Positions 24,863 through 31,610 of a stretch of 31,610 nt of DNA are shown piece after piece. Source of the stretch: a virus. The position numbers and the translations under genes were made by a program. The notes beneath the pieces are model-generated. The model was not told where the DNA came from, made no database searches, and saw only the letters and a program-made list of their open reading frames with translations. Every line of letters starts with the position of its first letter. Position 1 is the stretch's first letter. Location of the stretch: positions 1 through 31,610 of IMG/VR virus record IMGVR_UViG_3300017746_000074. One strand, written 5' to 3'.

Positions 24863-25651
24863 ATGAGAATGATTAGTAAAACATTTACTTACCCAGTATG
24901 GGATGCCTGGAGAACAAATAGTTTCGCCGAAGGACGTACAGATACATTTACGTACAACGGTCCGGAATTTTTAACTTTTGAAGTAAGCAATGATCCAAAC
25001 GATCCTGACTACGGAAAAGAAACTGGTTGGTGTTTATGGTTAAAACAAGACCTTGAACGTCCATCAGGCGCTGACGTTACAAGAATAACAGTTGATTGTA
25101 AAGAACAACCTTTACTATGTGAAATTGGTAACGATTGTGGTCGTGATGACATGATCCAAAAACGTAGACAAAGAGAATGGTTAGTACTATGGGACGCTCC
25201 TGAAGGGCACCAAGACGTAGAATACACAAATGACTTAGAACCAAGAGACATTTATAACGATAATGATATCACATATGATTTTGATACAGAAACGTTTAAT
25301 ATTGGCGTAAGAGATTGGGCCGCAACAGGTACAAAAATGGATCTTACATGGCAAGATCTTAGAGATGTAAGAGACCAAGACTTAAATGATACAGATGCTA
25401 AAGTTGGACAAACAGATGCTCCACAAGCAATTCAAGATGCTTGGATAGCTTACAGACAGCGTTTAAGAGATTTGCCAGCATGGGCACAAGCACAAGGTTA
25501 CGAACCATGGCAAGCAGTTCAAATGTGGCCAGTTATGCCAAAAGATATGCGTGATCCAGATGCGGCATCAGATCCAGAAGATCCGTATAGAGATGGAGCC
25601 TTTGCTGTAGACGTAGCAGTTGCTGCACTTAAAGTAGCCGGCAAAAGATAA
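24863..25651 (+). CDS. Probable phage tail assembly chaperone-like protein (262 aa)
   Basis: A 262-residue acidic protein. Residues about 1-110 are beta-like (SKTFTYPVWDAWRTNSFAEG near the start) and include a short Cys group (VDCKEQPLLCEIGNDCG). The C-terminal third has AIQDAWIAYRQRLRDLPAWA, which matches the W-x2-YRQ-x-LRDLP pattern common to phage tail-fibre assembly chaperones and related tail proteins. The ending is helical and Ala-rich. It has its own late promoter and AGGAG site and is followed by a strong terminator, so it is the last gene of the structural block. A chaperone for the preceding fibres or adhesins is plausible from position and motif, but it could equally be a virion component. 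Confidence 0.6.
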   Translation: MRMISKTFTYPVWDAWRTNSFAEGRTDTFTYNGPEFLTFEVSNDPNDPDYGKETGWCLWLKQDLERPSGADVTRITVDCKEQPLLCEIGNDCGRDDMIQKRRQREWLVLWDAPEGHQDVEYTNDLEPRDIYNDNDITYDFDTETFNIGVRDWAATGTKMDLTWQDLRDVRDQDLNDTDAKVGQTDAPQAIQDAWIAYRQRLRDLPAWAQAQGYEPWQAVQMWPVMPKDMRDPDAASDPEDPYRDGAFAVDVAVAALKVAGKR

Positions 25652-25672
25652 ACTTAAAAAAATTTAAATTAT

Positions 25673-25706
25673 AAAAACCCTTACATTAACGTGTAAGGGT
25701 TTTTTC
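25673..25706 (+). terminator. Strong rho-independent terminator
   Basis: A perfect 13-bp stem (25673-25685 with 25692-25704), containing CCCTTACA paired with TGTAAGGG, closes a 6-base loop (TTAACG) and ends in six T residues (25700-25705). It marks the boundary between the structural genes and the enzyme block. The A-rich side gives it some potential in the reverse direction too. Confidence 0.92.
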
Positions 25707-25742
25707 TTATGCCACATATGGCTTTCCTAAAACTTTTCTTGT

Positions 25743-25749
25743 GTAAATA
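25743..25749 (+). promoter_or_regulatory. Possible promoter of the enzyme block
   Basis: GTAAATA (TGTAAATAT) lies between the terminator and the TTG start at 25771, where a promoter is expected. It differs from the usual late element at the first positions, so it may be a weak late promoter or belong to another class. The AGGAG site for 25771 is at 25760-25764. Confidence 0.4.
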
Positions 25750-25770
25750 TTTCTATAATAGGAGAAAACA

Positions 25771-26829
25771 TTGGAACGCAAAAAAGCATATTTTATCAAC
25801 GGTGGAGCAGGCAGGGTTGTCGCAAGTATTCCAGCGTTTGAAAAACTGTACGAAGAAGATCAAGACTTTATTATTGTTTGTGAAGGCGGAATGGACTTTT
25901 ACAAAGGACATCCACAACTACATGAACTAGCATATGACAATTGGCATAAAAATTTATTTAAAGATTATCTTAAAGATAGAGATATTATTTCGCCAGAGCC
26001 GTATAGAGTCTGGGAATATTATAATCAAAAATGTAGTTTAGCACAAGCATTTGATATTGCTATTAATAACAAAGGTGTTAGAAAATTACAAGATCCAACT
26101 ATACATATGAACAAGCATGAACTTGTACAAGGGTATAAAGTTGTTGAAGAAATTAAAGCAGTAACTGGCAAAGACAAAGTAGTAGTGTTCCAACCATTTG
26201 GTCGTACAGCCGAAAATATGGGTGACTTTGTAATTGACGGAACTTCAAGAAGTTTTCACTTAAATGATGTTATACGTGTTTGTAAAGACTTACGTGATGA
26301 TTATGCTGTAATTGTAATGAGTGAATTTCCTGTAACTATTGAAGAAAAGCCAACAGTTCCTATTGCTGTTCCACAAATTCCAGATGTAAGAGTTTGGTCT
26401 AGTGTAATTCAAATTGCTGATCACTTTATTGGATGTGATAGTTTAGGACAACATATGGCAAAAGCATTAGGTACTACATGTACTAGTGTTATTGGTAGTA
26501 CATATCCTATTAATATTTCTTATCCAGACTCACCAGATTTTGATATTATTGATTTAGGTGAAGGCAAACGTAAGTTTAGTCCTATTAGACTTACTATGGA
26601 AGATGAAATCGAAAGATTTAATGACGAAGTTATGGAGTTAAATGATGAAAGTTTTAAAAAGATTATTTCAAGTGCTCGCAAGCGTTTGGGTAAGCCGAGA
26701 AGTTACAGCGGAAACTACAAACCGCAACAAGAGCAAGGGGAGGTCTGCCCAACTCATGGAGTAGTACATTCAGACGGAGTAACACATGCTAAACAACCTG
26801 CTCAAATATTAGGAAGAACAGGAAAATAA
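25771..26829 (+). CDS. GT9-like glycosyltransferase (heptosyltransferase fold)
   Basis: A 352-residue protein. It opens with FINGGAGRVVASIPAFEKL, resembling the N-terminal Gly loop of ADP-heptose transferases (GT9). A second Rossmann half starts near 140 (VVVFQPFGRTAENMG). Residues 211-232 read SVIQIADHFIGCDSLGQHMAKA, resembling the GT9 acceptor/donor element in which a Ser or Gly and His follow GCDS. The last 45 residues are a polar tail with C-P-T-H-G-x-x-H. The start is TTG, with AGGAG 6 bases upstream; the first in-frame ATG is 35 codons in and would delete the Gly loop. It follows a terminator and heads the enzyme block, with 1 base to the next gene. The sugar and acceptor are unknown. 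It may transfer a sugar to a phage or host surface polymer. Confidence 0.65.
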   Translation: MERKKAYFINGGAGRVVASIPAFEKLYEEDQDFIIVCEGGMDFYKGHPQLHELAYDNWHKNLFKDYLKDRDIISPEPYRVWEYYNQKCSLAQAFDIAINNKGVRKLQDPTIHMNKHELVQGYKVVEEIKAVTGKDKVVVFQPFGRTAENMGDFVIDGTSRSFHLNDVIRVCKDLRDDYAVIVMSEFPVTIEEKPTVPIAVPQIPDVRVWSSVIQIADHFIGCDSLGQHMAKALGTTCTSVIGSTYPINISYPDSPDFDIIDLGEGKRKFSPIRLTMEDEIERFNDEVMELNDESFKKIISSARKRLGKPRSYSGNYKPQQEQGEVCPTHGVVHSDGVTHAKQPAQILGRTGK

Positions 26830-26830
26830 A

Positions 26831-27529
26831 TTGGCTGAAGAATTTGATCATAGAGCTTTAGATGCTAGAATGGAACACGAGTGGCAAAAGAATGTTAAGC
26901 CGCAAGTAAAAGCCTCGCAAAGTTTAGAGACTTGGGTCATTACAGATAACTTTTACCCCGGATGGAAAAGGTTTGAAAAGTTATTTGACGATACAATATA
27001 CGATACTAAAAAAGATAAACTTATGCCTTATGTATTTTATACACAAGGTGAAATGAATTACCCAGACACAGTTGATCCTGAACTAGACTTTCAAGAATTT
27101 ATTAAAAAATGTTTACTTCAAAGTAGTTTACCAATTACTATGGGTAAATGTTTAAAAGCATGGGGATTAAAATATCCACCGGGTTCGTACAGTGGTATGC
27201 ATTGTCATCAACCAGGCAAACAATTATCAGTTGTAATGTTTTTAGACGATGTAGAAACAACAGAACTATATCCATTAGCAGGATCACTAGTTACACTACA
27301 GCCGTTTGAACATGACATTAATCACGTTCGTATAAAACCAACGCCGGGTGGTGTTGTTATTATGGACGGAAGAGTATTTCACGGAACATATCCTACATTA
27401 AATGATCGTAGAGTATTTGTTGCTGATTTTGAATACGAAACATTTGAAACATTATCAACTCAAGCAGGTACATCTTTAATGTATCAACAAACAACTTTAC
27501 CTATGCCAAATCAGAACGATCTTGACTGA
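26831..27529 (+). CDS. 2OG-Fe(II) oxygenase-like protein (232 aa)
   Basis: A 232-residue protein with the double-stranded beta-helix layout of 2-oxoglutarate oxygenases. Residues 123-130 read MHCHQPGK, followed by LSVVMFLDDVE. Then come GGVVIMDGRVFHGTYP with a distal His at 184 and NDRR with Arg 193/194, followed by VFVADFEY. The likely metal set is H124-x-H126 with H184, in place of the usual H-x-D, and an Arg after it could bind 2-oxoglutarate. The N-terminal 70 residues (WVITDNFYPGWKRFEKLF) fit the helical start of this fold. The start is TTG one base after the previous stop; ATG at 26870 is an alternative that would drop 13 residues. Likely a hydroxylase. The substrate is unknown; a sugar or protein modified with its neighbours is inferred. 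Confidence 0.65.
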   Translation: MAEEFDHRALDARMEHEWQKNVKPQVKASQSLETWVITDNFYPGWKRFEKLFDDTIYDTKKDKLMPYVFYTQGEMNYPDTVDPELDFQEFIKKCLLQSSLPITMGKCLKAWGLKYPPGSYSGMHCHQPGKQLSVVMFLDDVETTELYPLAGSLVTLQPFEHDINHVRIKPTPGGVVIMDGRVFHGTYPTLNDRRVFVADFEYETFETLSTQAGTSLMYQQTTLPMPNQNDLD

Positions 27530-27575
27530 TTTTATAGGTACATATAGTATAACAACTTATTAAGGAAGAAAACGT

Positions 27576-29402
27576 ATGACACAGTGGATTGGCGCAATCA
27601 CAAGAGGACACAATGGAGGAGCAGTTCTCCTTAAAGATGGCGAAATTGTTTTTGCTATTGAAGAAGAACGCTTAACACGTAAAAAGTATGATGGCGGACC
27701 TCTTGCCGCAATGATCAAATTTTTAGAATATACAGATAAATTAGATTATCTAGTAGTAGCACATACACAACCTTTAGCAGATTCAAGTAGAATTGACTTT
27801 AGTGGCGGAGATATGTACACTGGACTAGCAAGAAAGTTAGGACTTATTGATAGAGCGGAAAATGCTTTTGGTTCAAACTTTGATCATAGACAAGTAATTG
27901 ACCTAAGTCATATACATCACAAGTTACATGCTAGTTGTGCGTTTTATAGATCAGGATTTGAAAGTGCTACAGCAGTAATTGTAGACGGTGCTGGTACATT
28001 TATTCCGATGAATATTAATGCTGGTCAGTTCCAAGAAGAATTTATGACTTGGGAATGTGAAACTATTTTTAATTGTTCATATCCTGATAACTTTAAAACT
28101 GTATTCAAACATCAAGGCGGCAACGGTCCTTTCCCAGGAGCAAAAGTTGATTATATTCCTTCTGAAAGAGAAGGTGAAGAAGGATATCACCAATTAATTT
28201 TAGATGATACTGCTGGCATTGTTAAAGCATACGAAGCAGTAACACAATACTGTGGATTTCAACCAATTGAAGCAGGTAAAACTATGGGATTAGCACCTTA
28301 CGGAAAGCCTAACCCTAATGTACCTCAAATTTATACTAACGGTGGCGGCGGCAAATGGACTAGCAGTGATAGAAATGTAATTGTACCTACATATCCTAAT
28401 GCGGCTGTGGTAAACGAAAGCAAATATGAGTTTTTAGAAACGTCTGAAGACTTACATGACAGTAATGTTGATCTTACAACATTAGAAAATCGAAGAGATT
28501 TAGCATATGCTGTACAAGCAGGATCCCAACAACAAGTTTTAGACTTAATTTTTCAATCTGTAGAAACTACAGGTAATAAAAATGTTGTACTTAGCGGAGG
28601 ATACGCATTAAATTGTGTTGCTAACTATTGGTATTTAGATAAATTGGCTAAAGAAGGTATTAATTTATATGTAGAGCCTGTTTCAAGTGACGCAGGTACA
28701 GCAATTGGTGCCGCTTTGTTAGTTTATCATCAAACAACTAAAGATAAAAAAGTAAGAGATTACGCAGAAACTATTTACGAAGGATTTAGTTATACATATA
28801 CTGACAAAGAGATTAATGATACTGCTGAGAAGTATAATGCTACAGTAGTTGATTGTCCTACTAACGATAAAGTTATAGAACTTATTAAAAACAATACTAT
28901 TGTAACTATGTTTCAAGGACGTTCTGAAAATGGACCAAGAGCATTAGGTAATAGAAGTATTTTATACAATCCAACAGACCCAGACGGAAAAGATCACGTT
29001 AATAAAGTCAAACGTAGAGAATATTTCCGTCCATTTGCCGGCACAATCTTAGCAGAACACGCACATGAATGGTTTGATATGAAAGGACTAGAAGAAAGTC
29101 CGCATATGATGTACGCAATGGATTGTAAAGACGGAGTTGCTGAAAAGATTCCAAGTATTATTCATGTAGACGGTACTTGTAGAATACAAACAGTTACCGA
29201 AAAACAAAATAAACATTACTATGACATTATTAATGCGTTTTATAAAGAAACAGGAGTTCCGATTATTTTTAATACTAGTTTTAATCTAGGCGGCGAACCT
29301 TTAGTAGAAACACTAGATGATGCTGTACGTACACTGTACAATAGTGAAATGGAGTATTGTTATTTGCCAGAATACGGCAAACTAATTGAAATGCGGAACT
29401 AA
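27576..29402 (+). CDS. Carbamoyltransferase, NodU/CmcH/TobZ family
   Basis: A 608-residue, full-length family member. The N-terminal domain is Kae1-like (WIGAITRGHNGGAVLLKDGE; FAIEEERLTRKK). H114 and H118 in HHKLH, D137 in VDGAG and D372 in SSDAGTA match the metal and nucleotide-binding set of TobZ-type enzymes. AGKTMGLAPYGKP and NVVLSGGYALNCVAN are typical family motifs. The C-terminal YrdC-like domain starts near 447 (GRSENGPRALGNRSIL) and has FNTSFNLGGEPLVET near the end. Family members move a carbamoyl group from carbamoyl phosphate, through an adenylate, to a hydroxyl of a sugar or natural product. AAGGA precedes the ATG; the stop overlaps the next ATG by one base. The hydroxyl acceptor may be made by the neighbouring oxygenases or transferase. 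Confidence 0.93.
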   Translation: MTQWIGAITRGHNGGAVLLKDGEIVFAIEEERLTRKKYDGGPLAAMIKFLEYTDKLDYLVVAHTQPLADSSRIDFSGGDMYTGLARKLGLIDRAENAFGSNFDHRQVIDLSHIHHKLHASCAFYRSGFESATAVIVDGAGTFIPMNINAGQFQEEFMTWECETIFNCSYPDNFKTVFKHQGGNGPFPGAKVDYIPSEREGEEGYHQLILDDTAGIVKAYEAVTQYCGFQPIEAGKTMGLAPYGKPNPNVPQIYTNGGGGKWTSSDRNVIVPTYPNAAVVNESKYEFLETSEDLHDSNVDLTTLENRRDLAYAVQAGSQQQVLDLIFQSVETTGNKNVVLSGGYALNCVANYWYLDKLAKEGINLYVEPVSSDAGTAIGAALLVYHQTTKDKKVRDYAETIYEGFSYTYTDKEINDTAEKYNATVVDCPTNDKVIELIKNNTIVTMFQGRSENGPRALGNRSILYNPTDPDGKDHVNKVKRREYFRPFAGTILAEHAHEWFDMKGLEESPHMMYAMDCKDGVAEKIPSIIHVDGTCRIQTVTEKQNKHYYDIINAFYKETGVPIIFNTSFNLGGEPLVETLDDAVRTLYNSEMEYCYLPEYGKLIEMRN

Positions 29403-30001
29403 TGAGCATACATTTATTTGGTATACCAGTATATAAAACGTTATTAAAAGAGCATAGTTTAGTTCAAGAAGACTTTAAAGAAATTCTTAACGATGATTCT
29501 AATTTTGCTAAAGTACCTACTTGGTATAGTAACGTTGATACTACTTACGGAAATAAAAAAGCTAACAAATTACCATTTAAACGATTTATTAGATCAGCTA
29601 TCGAAGGATTAAATGAATATTTAGAAGTATTTGACGTAGATGTTTCGTTAGATTACCAAATTGAATGTTGGGTTAATAGATATAAGCCAGGACAGTTCCA
29701 AGAAGTTCATAATCATGCTGGCCCTGCTCAGATTAGTTGTGCTTACATGCTTAAGACTCCTCCTAGTAGTGGAAATTTTGTGTTTCATAACAATACATAT
29801 GACTATTTTCATCAGTCAGGCTTACCTAGTTTGTCATCTAAAGATTTCAAATACAACAATAGAATAACACCTCCTTGTGAAGAAGGAGATATTATATATT
29901 TTCCAAGTAACCTTGGACATTATGTATCAGACAACCAAAGTAGTAATACCAGAGCAACTATAAGTGCTAATTTTGTTATAAGAGAGAAACACAATGGATA
30001 A
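29402..30001 (+). CDS. Putative 2OG-Fe(II) oxygenase, PF13759-like
   Basis: A 199-residue protein. It begins SIHLFGIPVYKTLL, like the short first strand of PF13759-type oxygenases. W-x-N-R-Y-x-PG-x-F is followed by EVHNHAGPAQISCAYMLKTP, giving H103-x-H105. The downstream GDIIYFPSNLGHYVSDN gives distal H173, and NTRATISANF gives R184 for 2-oxoglutarate. The H-x-H pair is usual in this family. It is coupled to the carbamoyltransferase by TAATG and overlaps the next gene by 8 bases. The family is common in marine T4-like phages, but its substrate is unsettled. Hydroxylation of a phage or cell-surface component is an inference. Confidence 0.85.
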   Translation: MSIHLFGIPVYKTLLKEHSLVQEDFKEILNDDSNFAKVPTWYSNVDTTYGNKKANKLPFKRFIRSAIEGLNEYLEVFDVDVSLDYQIECWVNRYKPGQFQEVHNHAGPAQISCAYMLKTPPSSGNFVFHNNTYDYFHQSGLPSLSSKDFKYNNRITPPCEEGDIIYFPSNLGHYVSDNQSSNTRATISANFVIREKHNG

Positions 30002-30692
30002 AAATGTAATTGATGAGGACGAAGTATTTGCTGTTAATTCTGATTGGTCCATTTCAGTACAAAAATTTAATGATGTTAAAGTAGTTATTGTTGATGACTT
30101 TTACAAAGATCCTTGGGCAGTAAGAAAACTAGCATTAGATATCCCTGCCTCGTATAATAAACGTATCAGAGGTGGCAATCCTGCTTTAAGAGTTAATGCG
30201 TTTTATGAATTATCTAATTTAGGATGGGCTTTCGATCAATTAATTAGTACATACTTTGATGATGTGTACTATGAGCATCCTTTGGGCTGGGTACAAGAAA
30301 GTTTAATGAGAGCTACCTTTATGGTAAATGTAATGCAAACAGACAATCTACCTCCGATTGCTCCACATCAGGATAATCCTAGTAAAATTAATATAGCATC
30401 TACAATATATCTTAATACACCTAACGAATGTGCTGGTGGTACAAGTTTTTATACATACAATGATAAAACAACATATGACGAACCTGGGAATAAAACATTA
30501 GACGTTGCTGGAAAGCATCCTATAACACAATATATTACAGATAGTATTGGTGATTTTAAAATGATCGGTATGGTTCCGATGATATTTAATAGGATGGTTT
30601 TGTATAATCAATCAAAACTACATACAGCATATGTAAAACCAGAAATGTTTACTGGTAATCTTTACAGATTAAACCAACAATTTTTTATATAG
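29994..30692 (+). CDS. DUF6445-like iron oxygenase-fold protein (232 aa)
   Basis: A 232-residue protein. VVIVDDFYKDPWAVRKLALD near residues 30-50 is typical of DUF6445-like proteins. A metal-site pattern H125-Q-D127 (APHQDNPSK) is followed by NIASTIYLNTP, AGGTSFYTYN, then KLHTAYV with distal H210 and R225 in LYRLNQQFF. This gives the full H-x-D...H plus Arg layout of Fe(II)/2-oxoglutarate enzymes. It overlaps the previous gene by 8 bases (ATGGATAA) and lies 9 bases before the next. In bacteria such proteins are, from memory, found near tryptophan-halogenase-like genes, matching the nearby 31270 gene. An enzyme acting with the halogenase is a reasonable guess, but no reaction is proven. Confidence 0.7.
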   Translation: MDKNVIDEDEVFAVNSDWSISVQKFNDVKVVIVDDFYKDPWAVRKLALDIPASYNKRIRGGNPALRVNAFYELSNLGWAFDQLISTYFDDVYYEHPLGWVQESLMRATFMVNVMQTDNLPPIAPHQDNPSKINIASTIYLNTPNECAGGTSFYTYNDKTTYDEPGNKTLDVAGKHPITQYITDSIGDFKMIGMVPMIFNRMVLYNQSKLHTAYVKPEMFTGNLYRLNQQFFI

Positions 30693-30701
30693 GAGAAAAT
30701 A

Positions 30702-31277
30702 ATGGATGGTAATTTTGACGGAGTTGAAGAATACCCAAATGCTTTTCCGATTGACTGGTGTAAGCAAGTTATAAAACGCTTTGAGGAAATGTCAGCTAAT
30801 AATTTAACAAATTTACAAAGTAGTACAAAGAATCAAGACGAACGTGTATACATGGACTGGGCAAATCATAATAGTAGGTATCATGCCGACGATGATCTTT
30901 GCCATTTCTTTTATAGTACCCTTAATAAAATTTATACAGAGAAGTATCGAGGCAAATACGAAAGTTTAGGTAACGTTTTACAACATTCGCCTAAAGGAAT
31001 GAGTATACAAAAGACTAAACCGCACCAAGGATATCATGCTTGGCACTGTGAGAATGCAGATTTAAGTTCATCGTCACGTATACTTGCTTATACTGTCTAC
31101 TTAAACGCTGTTGAAGAAGGCGGCGAAACAGAATTTTTGTATCAAGGTATAAAGTGTAAGCCTGAACCTGGTAAACTTTGTATTTTTCCTACATCTTTTA
31201 CACATCCACATCGAGGTAATCCTATATATAAAGGAGTTAAGTATATTGTAACTGGATGGTACACATTAGATGAATAA
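30702..31277 (+). CDS. 2OG-Fe(II) oxygenase, prolyl 4-hydroxylase-like
   Basis: A 191-residue protein. The first half contains FPIDWCKQVIKRFEEMSA, the N-terminal helix of prolyl-hydroxylase-like folds. The core reads GYHAWHCENAD with H115-x-E117, then ILAYTVYLNAVEEGGETEFL, then PEPGKLCIFPTSFTHPHRGNP with H168 (or H170) and a Lys-containing strand KGVKYIVTGWY. The order EGGETEF, PxxG, FP, H matches PF13640-type oxygenases. The first metal pair is H-x-E in place of H-x-D, an acceptable acidic swap. The start has an AGGAG site at about 30690-30694. The stop overlaps the likely start of the halogenase by 8 bases. The substrate is unknown; protein or glycan hydroxylation is inferred. Confidence 0.82.
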   Translation: MDGNFDGVEEYPNAFPIDWCKQVIKRFEEMSANNLTNLQSSTKNQDERVYMDWANHNSRYHADDDLCHFFYSTLNKIYTEKYRGKYESLGNVLQHSPKGMSIQKTKPHQGYHAWHCENADLSSSSRILAYTVYLNAVEEGGETEFLYQGIKCKPEPGKLCIFPTSFTHPHRGNPIYKGVKYIVTGWYTLDE

Positions 31278-31610
31278 AAGTATGAACATAGCAGTAGTTG
31301 GAGGTGGCACAGCAGGATTTGTGTCAGCACTAATTATAAAAGCAACCTTTCCTAAAATGAAAATTGATATGATCCGATCAAGTAAGATTGGAACTATAGG
31401 TGTTGGCGAAGGATCTACTGAACATTGGTCAAAGTTTATGGACTATGTAGGTATTACTGCTGGCAAACTTATAAAAGAATGTGATTCTACATTTAAAGCA
31501 GGCATTATGTTTGAAGACTGGACTAAAGATCCATATTTACAAAACGTACATGACCCGGTAGTAGCTGATCATATGGGATTTCCTATGGTACTAGCTAAAT
31601 TGATCGGTGA
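31270..31610 (+). CDS. Tryptophan halogenase-family flavoprotein, N-terminal part (cut by window end)
   Basis: The frame is open to the window edge, giving 113 codons. It has the FAD-binding Gly motif G11-x-G13-x-x-G16 (MNIAVVGGGTAGF, then VSALIIK) and the family element IGVGEGSTEHW at 43-53, typical of flavin-dependent tryptophan halogenases and their relatives. Downstream, FKAGIMFEDW matches the family segment after that element. The start is ATG at 31270, overlapping the previous stop by 8 bases as at 29994; ATG at 31282 is an alternative. The catalytic Lys and W-x-W-x-I-P lie further on and are not seen. FADH2 from a separate reductase would be needed for halogenation. Marine T4-like phages carry relatives, and the substrate is unknown. 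Confidence 0.88.
   Translation, partial: MNKSMNIAVVGGGTAGFVSALIIKATFPKMKIDMIRSSKIGTIGVGEGSTEHWSKFMDYVGITAGKLIKECDSTFKAGIMFEDWTKDPYLQNVHDPVVADHMGFPMVLAKLIG

Noticed and set aside
25709-25930. Forward frame of 73 codons overlapping the start of the GT9-like gene
   Set aside because: It starts inside the terminator trailer, has no ribosome site, and the overlapping TTG frame encodes a recognisable enzyme.
1-31610. tRNA genes, CRISPR arrays, integrase or attachment sites, insertion sequences
   Set aside because: No cloverleaf, regular short direct repeats with spacers, recombinase motifs or terminal inverted repeats were found. The protein-level repeats in the fibres are not a CRISPR array.

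Overview
This window reads as the late, tail-fibre end of a large AT-rich marine myovirus genome of the T4-like group that infects marine cyanobacteria or SAR11-type bacteria. The evidence is that every gene lies on the + strand with tiny gaps or 1-8 base overlaps, that a T4-type late-promoter element (ATAAATA or CTAAATA) stands before almost every module, and that very long modular fibre proteins are followed by a block of 2-oxoglutarate oxygenases and a flavin-dependent halogenase, a gene mix I know from marine T4-like phages. The exact host cannot be told from this sequence. There are no tRNAs, CRISPR arrays, integrases or insertion sequences that I can see.

Layout. (1) Bases 1-290: the last codons of an upstream gene, a UUCG-loop terminator, a late promoter and a folded leader. 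(2) 291-2639: a 153-aa structural protein with an acidic tail, then three small fibre or baseplate-type proteins. (3) 2671-7041 and 7181-10894: two paralogous giant fibre proteins with a parallel beta-helix core. The first carries an EF-hand-like loop and a helical domain of unknown function. The second carries a LamG-like lectin domain inserted in the beta-helix. (4) 10904-11592: two small structural proteins. (5) 11616-16556 and 16593-21449: two more paralogous giants (1646 and 1618 aa), each starting with about eight W/Y/G carbohydrate-binding-like repeats followed by a beta-helix. One has a BNR-type propeller inserted, the other two copies of a helical domain. (6) 21479-22276: two small fibre proteins echoing 1767-2639. 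(7) 22296-24830: a tandem triplet of extremely cysteine- and glycine-rich adhesin-like proteins (30-31 Cys each). (8) 24863-25651: a probable tail assembly chaperone, then a strong terminator. (9) 25771-31610: an enzyme block with a GT9-like glycosyltransferase, a 2OG oxygenase-like protein, a NodU/TobZ-type carbamoyltransferase, a PF13759-type oxygenase, a DUF6445-like protein, another Fe(II)/2OG oxygenase and the start of a tryptophan-halogenase-family gene cut by the window edge.

Working together: modules 2-8 build the host-recognition apparatus. The fibres seem to evolve by inserting whole binding domains at fixed points of a conserved beta-helix scaffold. The enzyme block follows the adhesins directly and encodes glycosyl transfer, hydroxylation, carbamoylation and halogenation. 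Its substrate is not shown by the sequence. Decoration of the phage's own adhesins or of a host surface glycan is the most economical inference. All domain calls are by eye; no database search was run.
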